Positions 6,502-13,613 of a DNA stretch of 23,156 bases are shown here, in pieces. A model generated the notes under the pieces. The model saw nothing but the letters and a program-made list of their open reading frames with translations. It had not been told where the DNA came from and made no database searches. This DNA comes from Candidatus Hodarchaeota archaeon (GTDB lineage: Archaea > Asgardarchaeota > Heimdallarchaeia > Hodarchaeales > Hodarchaeaceae), in the NCBI GenBank assembly GCA_016839665.1, contig JAEOTU010000054.1:1-23156 (forward strand), given 5' to 3'. The translations under genes and the position numbers were made by a program. Position 1 is the first letter of the stretch; each line of letters starts with the position of its first letter.

Positions 6502-7578
6502 ATGGAAATCGAATACCAAAACAAATATGTTGTCTCCTGGTGTTTAGATCGAGATGGGCCTCGCATTTGTTTACGAGCTGTAACAGGGGAAAGTGAAATC
6601 CGTACAATTGAAATTGTTAGCGATGATTTTATGCTCCAATTTGAAGATGAAGAAGCTCAAGCTTTCTTGAACATTTTAAGTCAATTGGTAGCTGAAAGGA
6701 CAATAGGAGCTCAGGTACCTCAATATCCTGAGCCAAAAGAAGCAATAATCGAGGAGGAAATTCCCGCAGCAAGTATAGTTACACACCCAGAAAACCTACC
6801 TGTGATTACAGACCAAGCAGTTACCGAAGCTACTCCAGAAGTTACAGAAACAGTACCTTTTACTGCTGCTCCAATAGTTGAGGAACCCGTACCCTTTGAC
6901 ATTGCTCCTAAAGTTGAGGAATCTGTACGCTTTGAGGTTGGTCCTAGAGTTGAGGAACCTGTTCCCTCTGATCCTCTCGACTCATCTGAAATTATTCGGG
7001 TTCTAAAACATTCTGAACGTACATTCTCTGAATCCATTGCCAGCTCTCCAGATGATGTATCAATGGAGGGTCAGCCTTCAATTTCCTATAAACCCGAGAG
7101 GCCTTCTATCGAGCCTAAAAGCCCGGAAATTTACCCAATTCGTGAAAGCCCAGACGTTTTACAAACTGAAATTGAAACAGCATCATTTTTCCAGAAGTCT
7201 GAACCCAAGAGCCCTTTGGAGATGCTGTTGGAAGATGAAGGAAAGAAAGAAGAGATAGGAGATCAAACAGCTCAAGTTCCTGAAATGGATGTTTTGGAAG
7301 AACCTAAACTGTCTCAAAAACCTTCAATTGCTTTTACTCCTGATGACTTACAAACAGAAGCTTTCTTCAGTAAATTTGATACTAAAAGTTCACTGGACCT
7401 TCTCAAAAAGCCCGAAGCTGAACCTGTGCCTGAAATTGATCACGACGTTAAGGTGACACCAACACCAACAATCCTCAAGAAAGAAGGATATGTTACTGAA
7501 GTGGAACGAAGAGCAGCCATCGAAAAAGAGCGAGCGGAGAGGAGAAAACGGTTGTGGGAATTGACGCGAGGATTCTAA
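6502..7578 (+). CDS. Unrecognised protein: small beta domain plus long acidic repeat tail
   Basis: Numbering is from an upstream in-frame TTG (6487); the ATG at 6502 (residue 6) is preferred because GGAG lies at 6489-6492. The product has about 358 residues. Residues 6-70 are a small beta-plus-helix domain like the preceding protein. Residues 75-330 are low-complexity, rich in Pro, Glu, Val and Ser, and probably disordered. They contain four 12-residue repeats (119-166) of the type Val-Glu-Glu-Pro-Val-Pro-Phe. A motif of the form Pro-Asp-x-Leu-Gln-Thr-Glu...Phe-Phe-x-Lys...Lys-Ser-x-Leu-x-x-Leu-Leu occurs twice (222-248, 285-306). The C-terminus (335-363) is a strongly basic helix. This is the architecture of a scaffold or adaptor: a folded head, a flexible linker with peptide motifs, and a nucleic-acid- or membrane-binding tail. 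No enzyme motif, signal peptide or membrane span is seen. Function is unknown. Confidence 0.8.
   Translation: MEIEYQNKYVVSWCLDRDGPRICLRAVTGESEIRTIEIVSDDFMLQFEDEEAQAFLNILSQLVAERTIGAQVPQYPEPKEAIIEEEIPAASIVTHPENLPVITDQAVTEATPEVTETVPFTAAPIVEEPVPFDIAPKVEESVRFEVGPRVEEPVPSDPLDSSEIIRVLKHSERTFSESIASSPDDVSMEGQPSISYKPERPSIEPKSPEIYPIRESPDVLQTEIETASFFQKSEPKSPLEMLLEDEGKKEEIGDQTAQVPEMDVLEEPKLSQKPSIAFTPDDLQTEAFFSKFDTKSSLDLLKKPEAEPVPEIDHDVKVTPTPTILKKEGYVTEVERRAAIEKERAERRKRLWELTRGF
6841..6984 (+). repeat. Four tandem 36-nt units encoding 12-residue repeats
   Basis: Four in-frame units encode VTETVPFTAAPI, VEEPVPFDIAPK, VEESVRFEVGPR and VEEPVPSDPLDS. The first three share a Val-x-Glu-x-Val-x-Phe-x-x-x-Pro pattern; the last has diverged. 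The DNA (GTTGAGGAA cores) is clearly related between units, so they arose by duplication. Confidence 0.85.
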
Positions 7579-7631
7579 AACCTCCTTTTTCCCCTTTTTT
7601 ACATAGACTGATAATAAGAGTCTCTTGAAAG

Positions 7632-8285
7632 ATGCACAACAGAAAAAAACCAATTTCAGCCTTAATTTTTGACGCTGGTGATGTTCTTGTTCATAAATTA
7701 CCAGATGACAAGCTTAAGGTCTGGAAAGAAATCTTAACTCACTTTCAAATATCAAACTTGGATCCTCAAGAATATTTTACTCAATTGTATAATAAAGTCC
7801 GAATTTGTGGATCAGATTCCAATTCTGAAACTGATTTTATCAATTTACCTGATATCCCATCGCTTAATATCCCTATTCATCTAATTGAAGAATATGAAAT
7901 CGAGAAGTGGTGGGAAAATCCTGATCCACAGCTGTTCAATACAATATTCCAATTATGGAAAATTGGCTACAAAATCGGTATATTAACTGATAGTGCTCTT
8001 CATTCTGAAACAATTCGGAAATTACTGTTTTCAGTGTCTCCATATGTGCATGAAATTGTATCGTCACGTGATAATGGAGCTATGAAACCTAATCCCCAAA
8101 TGTATTTAACCATCCTGTCACAACTAAATGCAACACCTGAAAACGCAGTTTTTATCGCTCATGATCCTGATGAGATAAAAGGGGCATTATCTATAGGGTT
8201 GTCGTGTGAAAACTTTGAGACTGTTGAGAATTTGAGTGAGTTAGTTGAAAGAATCAAAACAAAATATGATTTAATCACAAGGTAA
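7632..8285 (+). CDS. HAD-superfamily hydrolase
   Basis: A 217-residue HAD-type phosphatase. Motif I is Ile-Phe-Asp14-Ala-Gly-Asp-Val-Leu-Val, with Asp14 as nucleophile. The second Asp of the usual DxD is Gly16, as in the Asp-x-Gly-Asn/Gly-Val subgroup. Motif II is Ile-Leu-Thr119-Asp-Ser, motif III is Lys152 in Met-Lys-Pro-Asn-Pro, and motif IV is His177-Asp178-Pro-Asp180-Glu, altered from the normal Gly-Asp-Ser-x-x-Asp. An alpha-helical cap lies at residues about 25-100. With Gly16 in place of the general acid, a slow phosphatase, a dehalogenase-like or a non-hydrolytic role are all possible; the substrate is unknown. The start ATG has only a weak SD. The stop is eight bases before the GH57 gene, so the two are cotranscribed. 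Confidence 0.8.
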   Translation: MHNRKKPISALIFDAGDVLVHKLPDDKLKVWKEILTHFQISNLDPQEYFTQLYNKVRICGSDSNSETDFINLPDIPSLNIPIHLIEEYEIEKWWENPDPQLFNTIFQLWKIGYKIGILTDSALHSETIRKLLFSVSPYVHEIVSSRDNGAMKPNPQMYLTILSQLNATPENAVFIAHDPDEIKGALSIGLSCENFETVENLSELVERIKTKYDLITR

Positions 8286-8293
8286 GTGTTGGA

Positions 8294-9490
8294 ATGGAAA
8301 CTAATGGAAACAAAATCCCTTTCGTAGCTATCTTGCATGCCTATCAACCTCCGACGCAGAAAACAAGCATTCTTGACCGAATTGTAAAGAATTGTTACTT
8401 GTCTGTTGCCCAGGCCTTAGAAAGAAATCCTGAACTCAAAATCACTTTAAACATGAATGCTAGTTTGGCCGAAATGTTAGAAGATGATTACATAGTTGTA
8501 ATAGAGAAATATGCAGAGCTTGCACGAAACGGCCAAATTGAATTCCTAGAATCTGGAGCTTATCATCCGATCCTTCCATTATTATCCCAAAAAGAAGCAA
8601 AAAAGCAAATCGAGATGAATAGAAAGATAAACGAACGAATTTTTGGATCTATCTGGAAACCACGTGGATTATGGCCCCCTGAACTTGCCGTCTCTGAAAC
8701 CTTAGCCACTCTTGTCGAATCTTTAGGATATGAATATATGATTGTTCCAGAGATTGCTATCAGCGGAAACTCCCCTTTTCCCACCCCTTTACTCACACGA
8801 TTGCCTGTACACCCTAGTGCCCCGAAACTGTTTCTTATTAATCGTAATCGTGATGTATCTAACAATATTTCTTTCCGAAAATATGCTTCTATCTTGAATG
8901 TAATGGAACATTTCTCACAATTACAAACCGTGCAACCTGAAGGAAAATTAGTCTTTGCCTCGGATCTAGAGACGTTTGGTGAACACCACCGTCATTATGA
9001 GAAATTCTTAATCCAAATTCTTCAGTCAACTGACTCGAGAACTGTTTCTGACATTTTGGAATTACCCCGCCAACCCATCGTGGAAGTTCGTAGCAGCAGC
9101 TGGAGTACCTCTGAAGAGGATCTATATCGTGGTATTCCGTTTCCTCTTTGGGCCTATCCTGGAAATAGTATCCATGAGCTGCTAAATTTTCATCAGGATT
9201 TAATCTCAGAAACACTTGAGTTTCTCTTATCAAAAAAGGATGAATCTGATTATGAGGTGAAATTAGCACTAAAGGCCGTCGCTAAGGCACAACACTCTTG
9301 TCAAACCTGGTGGGCGTCCACAAAAGATCATTTTGGTAAAGAAATGATTATGGAAGGGTTTCTTGCCCAACAATCGGCATTAAACATGACATTAATGGCA
9401 ATTGGATCTGAAATTGACCATATTGTCCTTAGGGGGGTATCTGATCGAATTGACAAGAGGTTAGAACGATATCTATCTCGTATTCAATGA
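8294..9490 (+). CDS. Glycoside hydrolase family 57 protein
   Basis: A 398-residue GH57-type (beta/alpha)7-barrel protein. Its conserved regions appear in order: His15-Ala-Tyr-Gln-Pro (normally HxHQP), Ser-Gly-Ala-Tyr-His91-Pro-Ile, Gly-Leu-Trp-Pro-Pro-Glu130 (Glu130 as candidate nucleophile), Ser-Asp224-Leu-Glu-Thr-Phe-Gly-Glu-His-His (Asp224 as candidate acid/base), and a His-Ser-Cys-Gln-Thr-Trp-Trp segment in the helical C-terminal part. The family acts on alpha-1,4/1,6-glucans (amylase, glucanotransferase, branching enzyme, alpha-galactosidase); I cannot choose among these. At about 400 residues it is short, like the family's single-domain hydrolases rather than the ~550-650-residue transferases. 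There is no signal peptide, so it acts inside the cell, perhaps on glycogen-like polymer. Downstream, 35 nt separate it from the M20 gene. Confidence 0.85.
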   Translation: METNGNKIPFVAILHAYQPPTQKTSILDRIVKNCYLSVAQALERNPELKITLNMNASLAEMLEDDYIVVIEKYAELARNGQIEFLESGAYHPILPLLSQKEAKKQIEMNRKINERIFGSIWKPRGLWPPELAVSETLATLVESLGYEYMIVPEIAISGNSPFPTPLLTRLPVHPSAPKLFLINRNRDVSNNISFRKYASILNVMEHFSQLQTVQPEGKLVFASDLETFGEHHRHYEKFLIQILQSTDSRTVSDILELPRQPIVEVRSSSWSTSEEDLYRGIPFPLWAYPGNSIHELLNFHQDLISETLEFLLSKKDESDYEVKLALKAVAKAQHSCQTWWASTKDHFGKEMIMEGFLAQQSALNMTLMAIGSEIDHIVLRGVSDRIDKRLERYLSRIQ

Positions 9491-9525
9491 TGCGAGTAAA
9501 CAAATGAAACGAAGGGAAAATTCAG

Positions 9526-10872
9526 ATGGAAATAGAAGCTCTCCTTAGAGATTTGATCCATTTCAGGACTATTAATGATCCTGCAAATAACATCCGACCT
9601 GAACCAGCTATTCTTGATTATGTTCGCACATTGGTACAAAAGTGGGAAAATAAACTTCAAGCCCATGTTTTCGAAGACCATGGTTATTCATCAATTCATT
9701 TAGCTGTTGATCTCAACAACAAGGTTGATATCCTTTTTATGGGTCATCTCGATGTGGTTCCTGTTAGTAAGAGGTGGAAGTCAGACCCATTCGATCTTAG
9801 GATCGAATCTGGCTTAGCCTATGGTCGTGGTGCGAAGGATTGTAAAGGGTCGGTTGTTTCAGCATTAATAATGCTTGAAAAACTATGTGTAGAGAAAAAT
9901 CCTCTTTTGGAGCGAATTGGATTTTTTCTATCAATGGATGAAGAGAGTGGTGGCCGATATGGAGCCAAAAAATTCTTTAATAACCTTAAAGAAAACAAAA
10001 TTCTCCCTCAATTCGTTGTCAATGTTGATGGCGGGCCCCGAGTAGTTTATAAACGACGTGCAGGATTTGGAGTAAAATTAAGCCTTCTACCCAAAATTCT
10101 CAAGATCAGAGGACAGTTGAAAAGCCAAAAGTGCCAAACACGGATCATTGGAGATGCAAACCGTCATAGCGCATACTTTGTGCGTGGTAGTGACACCCAC
10201 GCGTTAGTATCGCTATCAAAGCTTCTTCATCTCAACAGAAATTGGAAAGTGAACAATATTCACGGTTCGTGGGTTAAGGGAAACGTTATTCCTGACGATA
10301 TCGAAGCGAAAATTGTAGTCCCATCAAACGTTTCTGATTCAACACTAGTAGCATATGATGAAAATCTGACAAAAATTTTACGTAAAATCCGTAGCTTAAT
10401 TCTTATTGATTTACAAACAGATATAGTCAGTGAATTTGGTGTTTCAGTAAATCCAAATCTTGTTTCTTATTCTTCAGAGGGGACAGAGATATATTTTGAT
10501 GTGAGAGCATTCCTTTCATCTGAGGAAACAGAAAATTTGATTGAAGCTTTTAAACAACGATTGGAGGACCTTGGTACAGAAACCACGATCACCTGTCCGG
10601 GAACATCAGGCTATTTCTATACTTCAAAAGAATCCCCTCTTGTAAACGTTTCAACTTTTATCTTAAAAGAGCATTCTTTACCGTCAGATGCTTGTGAACA
10701 AGAAGGGGCCTCTGATTCTCGCTACGCATCAGTATATCAAATCCCAGTCATCGATTTAGGACCAAGAGGTGGAAATATACATGGAACTGATGAGTACATT
10801 GACTTAGGATCAATGAAAGAATTCGCCTCTATTTACGAGGAGGTTGTTTCCCGTCTCCTCAATCCTTTATAG
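9526..10872 (+). CDS. M20-family metallopeptidase / deacylase (ArgE/DapE/CPG2-like)
   Basis: A 448-residue dizinc hydrolase. Metal and catalytic residues are His74 and Asp76 in Gly-His-Leu-Asp-Val-Val-Pro, the bridging Asp105 in Gly-Arg-Gly-Ala-Lys-Asp-Cys-Lys-Gly, the Glu139-Glu140 pair in Met-Asp-Glu-Glu-Ser-Gly-Gly, Asp168, and His419 near the C-terminus in Asn-Ile-His-Gly-Thr-Asp-Glu. The family removes acyl or amino-acid groups at amide bonds (acetylornithine deacetylase, succinyl-diaminopimelate desuccinylase, carboxypeptidase G2, dipeptidases). The middle lid domain (about 180-330) is divergent, so the substrate cannot be called. It is cytoplasmic. AAGGG nine bases upstream supports the ATG. 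It belongs to the run HAD-GH57-M20-cupin. Confidence 0.88.
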   Translation: MEIEALLRDLIHFRTINDPANNIRPEPAILDYVRTLVQKWENKLQAHVFEDHGYSSIHLAVDLNNKVDILFMGHLDVVPVSKRWKSDPFDLRIESGLAYGRGAKDCKGSVVSALIMLEKLCVEKNPLLERIGFFLSMDEESGGRYGAKKFFNNLKENKILPQFVVNVDGGPRVVYKRRAGFGVKLSLLPKILKIRGQLKSQKCQTRIIGDANRHSAYFVRGSDTHALVSLSKLLHLNRNWKVNNIHGSWVKGNVIPDDIEAKIVVPSNVSDSTLVAYDENLTKILRKIRSLILIDLQTDIVSEFGVSVNPNLVSYSSEGTEIYFDVRAFLSSEETENLIEAFKQRLEDLGTETTITCPGTSGYFYTSKESPLVNVSTFILKEHSLPSDACEQEGASDSRYASVYQIPVIDLGPRGGNIHGTDEYIDLGSMKEFASIYEEVVSRLLNPL

Positions 10873-10945
10873 ATGGACATGTTAATATTTGCTAATTAGA
10901 CACAATCAAGAAATGATAGCACAAAACCTCTAAAGGTGAAATGAA

Positions 10946-11242
10946 TTGAAAATTCGGCAAAAGGAGATAAAAAAAGAACGAGTAAATACTAGCGGGTGGA
11001 ATACTTGGGAATGCGAACCATCTACGTTTGATTGGGAATACAATGAGGATGAAACCACCTATGTCTTTGAGGGAAAAGTAATTATCAAAACACCCATCGA
11101 GGAAGTTGAAATTAAAGGCGGCCAGTTAGTACAATTTCCAGCAGGAATGAGATGCACTTGGGAAGTGATAGCACCCATACGGAAAGTCTATACTTTTCAA
11201 AAATTTGATTGGTCTGCTTGGGAAAAGTCCCTTGAGGACTAG
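10946..11242 (+). CDS. Small cupin protein (DUF861 / cupin_3)
   Basis: A 98-residue single cupin barrel. Trp18 and Trp21 in the opening 'Gly-Trp-Asn-Thr-Trp-Glu-Cys-Glu-Pro' are followed by 'Phe-Asp-Trp-Glu-Tyr-x-x-x-Glu-x-Thr-Tyr-Val-Phe-Glu-Gly', then Gly-Gly-Gln-Leu-Val-Gln-Phe-Pro-Ala-Gly-Met-x-Cys-x-Trp-x-Val, and a C-terminal Arg-Lys-Val-Tyr-Thr-Phe. This is the standard DUF861 layout (TM1112-like). Some relatives are ureidoglycine aminohydrolase-like or EutQ-like, but single-domain members have no assigned reaction. The metal-binding histidines of classical cupins are largely absent, so catalysis is uncertain. The start is TTG: GGTGA (10935-10939) lies six bases upstream, and the nearby ATG (10941) is out of frame and stops at once. 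Confidence 0.85.
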   Translation: MKIRQKEIKKERVNTSGWNTWECEPSTFDWEYNEDETTYVFEGKVIIKTPIEEVEIKGGQLVQFPAGMRCTWEVIAPIRKVYTFQKFDWSAWEKSLED

Positions 11243-11318
11243 GGTTGAAATTTCGTTAATTTAACAAAGAAGAAAGGTTTTTGGGAAGCGGGATTTTTCA
11301 AGAATAAGTAATATGAAA

Positions 11319-11363
11319 CAAAAATAAAAAATGAAAGGAAGGAAAGTGAGTAATCTTACTTCC
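11319..11363 (-). terminator. Terminator-like hairpin directly after the histone gene
   Basis: On the minus strand the histone TAA is followed at once by a hairpin (arms 11355-11363 and 11341-11350, TAAT/ATTA loop, one G-T pair and one unpaired base). A T-rich tract follows (11319-11332 reads as A-run on plus). On the plus strand the same hairpin is followed by a shorter T-rich stretch, so it might also stop the cupin transcript. Confidence 0.55.
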
Positions 11364-11364
11364 T

Positions 11365-11583
11365 TTATTTTGTTGCTGCTAGTCTTATATCAGGTTCCTG
11401 AACAGTCTTACGTCCTGAATGTTGTGCAATCTCAACAGCATACTTCGCGATATTCGTTCCGAAATCTGTCAAGATCTCATTCAATCTATATGTTGCATCA
11501 GCAGAAACACGAAAAGCTCCTGCGTTACGAATTAATTTTTCAACACGAGCACTAGCAAAGCCCGCTTTCTTTTTTTTGGCCAT
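11365..11583 (-). CDS. Archaeal histone
   Basis: A 72-residue archaeal histone: one histone fold of three helices (about residues 11-21, 28-56 and 62-70). Arg25-Val-Ser and the Ser57-Gly... loop with Gly57-Arg58-Lys59-Thr60 followed by Glu-Pro-Asp65-Ile are the loop positions that touch DNA, with Arg58/Asp65 forming the usual salt bridge. It would dimerise and wrap DNA into nucleosome-like structures. Before the fold is a short tail, Met-Ala-Lys-Lys-Lys-Lys-Ala-Gly-Phe-Ala, which HMfA/HMfB-type histones lack; four lysines in a row could be an extra DNA contact or modification site. The C-terminus ends at Lys72, slightly shorter than HMfB. An SD AGGTGA lies shortly upstream of the ATG, and a strong TATA box lies about 80 nt upstream. 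Confidence 0.95.
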   Translation of the reverse strand: MAKKKKAGFASARVEKLIRNAGAFRVSADATYRLNEILTDFGTNIAKYAVEIAQHSGRKTVQEPDIRLAATK

Positions 11584-11614
11584 ATTTTTTCACCTTTTCT
11601 CCATTTAAAGTTAC

Positions 11615-11638
11615 TGTGAGTTCTTTAACATACTCACA
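11615..11638. promoter_or_regulatory. 7-bp inverted repeat at the predicted histone transcription start
   Basis: TGTGAGT (11615-11621) and ACTCACA (11632-11638) are perfect inverted repeats with a 10-nt spacer, one helical turn half-site to half-site in layout. They lie 23-53 nt downstream of the histone TATA box, so they cover the expected start site and early leader. The repeat could be an operator or an RNA hairpin. Confidence 0.5.
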
Positions 11639-11660
11639 CTAGACCGAGGTACATTTACAC

Positions 11661-11668
11661 TTTATAAG
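11661..11668 (-). promoter_or_regulatory. TATA box of the histone gene
   Basis: On the minus strand this reads CTTATAAA, close to the archaeal TATA consensus. Transcription should start about 25 nt downstream, near 11636-11640, giving a leader of roughly 55 nt. Confidence 0.65.
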
Positions 11669-11729
11669 TCTTGTTCTTCTTCATTTAGATCAAGGTCTAC
11701 ATTATTTTTCATCTTAGTATCTTAATTGG

Positions 11730-11882
11730 TCAAATATCATCAGCAGAATGTCTGGTGAAAGTTCGATAGTTTAATTTCATGTTTGCTATTAGAGTTTTGA
11801 CATTAGGTAGCTCATTTAATTGTGAAAGAGTAGATGTGAATCGTTTCATAAAGTTATCCTCATGTTCTAGCACTTGTACCAT
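11730..11882 (-). pseudogene. Remnant of an Lrp/AsnC-type regulator (C-terminal effector domain)
   Basis: A 50-codon frame (ATG at 11882 to TGA at 11730) encodes a segment that reads like the last strand-helix-strand of an Lrp/AsnC ligand-binding (RAM) domain. It has Asp-Trp-Met-Val-Gln-Val (Asp and Trp lie just before the ATG in the same frame), a helix Phe-Met-Lys-Arg-Phe-Thr-Ser-Thr-Leu-Ser-Gln-Leu, then Leu-Pro-Asn-Val-Lys-Thr and a beta strand. E. coli Lrp has the same order: Tyr-Asp-Tyr-Leu-Leu-Lys-Val, helix, Leu-Pro-Gly-Val. Stops occur just upstream in frame, and no DNA-binding domain is found in any frame between here and the permease gene. I infer a decayed gene; a functional short protein is the alternative. 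Confidence 0.45.
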
Positions 11883-12003
11883 CCAATCTACAATTTAAAA
11901 CATATTTAGTTAAGTATATTTAGAGTCACACAATTCTAAGGAAATGATAATTTGTGAATTAATCCAATATAATGGTTAATATTTTTCGTGAAAAAAAATA
12001 AAA
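11883..12003. other. Upstream region of the permease gene
   Basis: Together with 11584-11882 this makes a 420-nt gap between intact genes. This part is very A+T-rich with several stops on both strands and no SD before the permease start; TATA-like sequence occurs near 11914-11920. I see no further gene. Confidence 0.4.
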
Positions 12004-13455
12004 GTGAAAATGCTGACAATTATTAGTGTGATGATTTCGAAGAGAATCGAATCAAATTATGGAAAAATTGTTCTTCTAATGTTCATTTTTGTTGCAATGA
12101 TAGGTCTTTTGGTGATTTTCTATTTAATCAATCCACGTATGGGAAAAATACTAGTATTTTCCCTTCTTTTTATTTCCACTTTCTTTTTAGTGGCTAAATA
12201 TCATCATCAACAAATAACAATCATATTAGTCTCTTGTTTAATTGGATTAGCTTTAGCAATTCTTTTGTTTGAAGACTTTACTTGGTACAATATAATTGAT
12301 CACTACATAGAATGGGAAGTGTTAGCTGTAGTTTTTGGTATGTCACTCCTAGTCGAAACAATATCAGAAACAGGATTGTTTGACTGGTTGATAATAAGAA
12401 TGTTAAAAATTTCTAAGGGGGAGGTCTTTCCCCTGTTCGTTCTTACTTTTATATTGACCATGTTATTATCATCTGTGCTAGCAAACGTTACAGCGATGAT
12501 TCTTATAAGTTCAATGATTATTACTACTTGCAAAGGTCTTGACTATGATCCTACTCCATTTATTCTTGGTGCGGTCCTCGCCACGGATCTTGCAGGCTTG
12601 TCAACATTGGTATCTTCTTTACCTGCAATTTTAGTGGGAGCAAGGGCAGGAATAGGTTTTATTGAATTTCTTTTCATTTCTTTACCCTTTGTGCTAATTT
12701 GTACTCCCTTATGCATTTTTTATATGAAAAAATTCTACCCTCCCGAGAAAATTCCGCTTCAGCAAGGATCAACAAGCGTGGACGTTCATATGATTTCATC
12801 TATAGATCCATGGGTAGTAGTAGATGATATAACGAAATTCAGGCTTGCTGCTGTCTCATTGGTGATAACAATCGTTGGATTTGTGCTTTCTCAGCCAATG
12901 AATATACCGCTTGGTGTTATAGCAATTGCTGGAGGAATCATTGCAATAGTACTTACTAGACCAAATGAAAATGAATTAATTACAAAAATAAATTGGAGCG
13001 CTCTCCTCCTATTCGGAGGACTCTTTATTTTAGTGGGTTTATTGGAAGAAACTGAAGTATTGATTGATCTTGCCCGCTGGTTCAAAAATATAAGCGGAGA
13101 TAATCTTTTTCTATCAGGTTTTCTCATCCTTATAATTTCAGGATTTTTCAGTGGGATTCTGGATAATATCCCTGTTACAGCGGCACTTCTTCCAGTCGTT
13201 GAAGATATGAATACAGCTCATGTTGATTCAAATCCCCGTTTTCTTTGGTATATTTTGATTTTCTCTGGTGCATTGGGAGGAGGATGGACACCTTTTGGAT
13301 CAGCAGCAGGAATATTAGCCGTATCATTATTAGCAAAAAAAAGACAACCTTTAGACTTTAAATCTTTTATAATTTGTTTCTTGCCAATATCGATCATTTT
13401 ACTAATCTTGAGCGGTATTTATCTTTCAATTTTAGCTCTTACAGGTTTTATTTAA
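12004..13455 (+). CDS. ArsB/NhaD-type (ion transporter superfamily) permease
   Basis: A 483-residue integral membrane protein with about 11-12 hydrophobic spans. Two inverted-repeat halves carry the family's pore motifs: Ser-Val-Leu-Ala160-Asn161-Val-Thr-Ala-Met in the first half, and Ser-Gly-Ile-Leu-Asp387-Asn388-Ile-Pro-Val-Thr-Ala in the second. A Gly/Ser-rich hairpin follows each ('Asp-Leu-Ala-Gly-Leu-Ser-Thr-Leu'; 'Gly-Ala-Leu-Gly-Gly-Gly-Trp-Thr-Pro-Phe-Gly'). This is the fold shared by ArsB, NhaD, P-protein and SLC13 transporters. The Asp-Asn-Ile-Pro motif favours NhaD/P-protein-like cation or anion exchange over arsenite export, and no ars genes are near. A hydrophilic loop at 243-280 joins the halves. 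The first in-frame start is GTG at 12004; ATG at 12010 or 12031 are alternatives, and none has a clear SD. Confidence 0.85.
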   Translation: MKMLTIISVMISKRIESNYGKIVLLMFIFVAMIGLLVIFYLINPRMGKILVFSLLFISTFFLVAKYHHQQITIILVSCLIGLALAILLFEDFTWYNIIDHYIEWEVLAVVFGMSLLVETISETGLFDWLIIRMLKISKGEVFPLFVLTFILTMLLSSVLANVTAMILISSMIITTCKGLDYDPTPFILGAVLATDLAGLSTLVSSLPAILVGARAGIGFIEFLFISLPFVLICTPLCIFYMKKFYPPEKIPLQQGSTSVDVHMISSIDPWVVVDDITKFRLAAVSLVITIVGFVLSQPMNIPLGVIAIAGGIIAIVLTRPNENELITKINWSALLLFGGLFILVGLLEETEVLIDLARWFKNISGDNLFLSGFLILIISGFFSGILDNIPVTAALLPVVEDMNTAHVDSNPRFLWYILIFSGALGGGWTPFGSAAGILAVSLLAKKRQPLDFKSFIICFLPISIILLILSGIYLSILALTGFI

Positions 13456-13586
13456 TTATAACAACAAATTCAATAATATTAGCTCTTAATGAATAAGAAG
13501 AAATAATTTTCCAGTAAATGTGATAAAACAATTTTAATAAAATATTTTGAAATCATCAAAGCTCGTTAATTAATCTTTTTTCTAAG

Positions 13587-13594
13587 CTATATAA
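13587..13594 (+). promoter_or_regulatory. TATA-like element close to the ftcD start
   Basis: CTATATAA is centred about 24 nt before the ATG at 13614. That spacing would give a leaderless message, yet GAGGT (13603-13607) lies at normal SD distance. Either transcription begins further upstream or two start modes coexist. Confidence 0.3.
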
Positions 13595-13613
13595 TGTATA
13601 TTGAGGTTGTAAT

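Noticed and set aside
6841..6984. Short tandem repeats as a possible CRISPR array
   Set aside because: Units abut with no spacers, keep reading frame and lie inside a gene.
11331..11555. Plus-strand open frame of 74 codons over the histone gene
   Set aside because: It is antisense to an unmistakable histone, lacks an SD and shows no protein-like pattern.
12891..13127. Minus-strand frames inside the permease and in the ftcD-fhs genes
   Set aside because: They are shadows of well-supported plus-strand genes and have no start signals or family features of their own.
12004..13455. Arsenite efflux pump ArsB with an ars operon
   Set aside because: The fold fits, but the Asp-Asn-Ile-Pro pore motif is more NhaD/P-protein-like and no arsR, arsA or arsC gene is adjacent.
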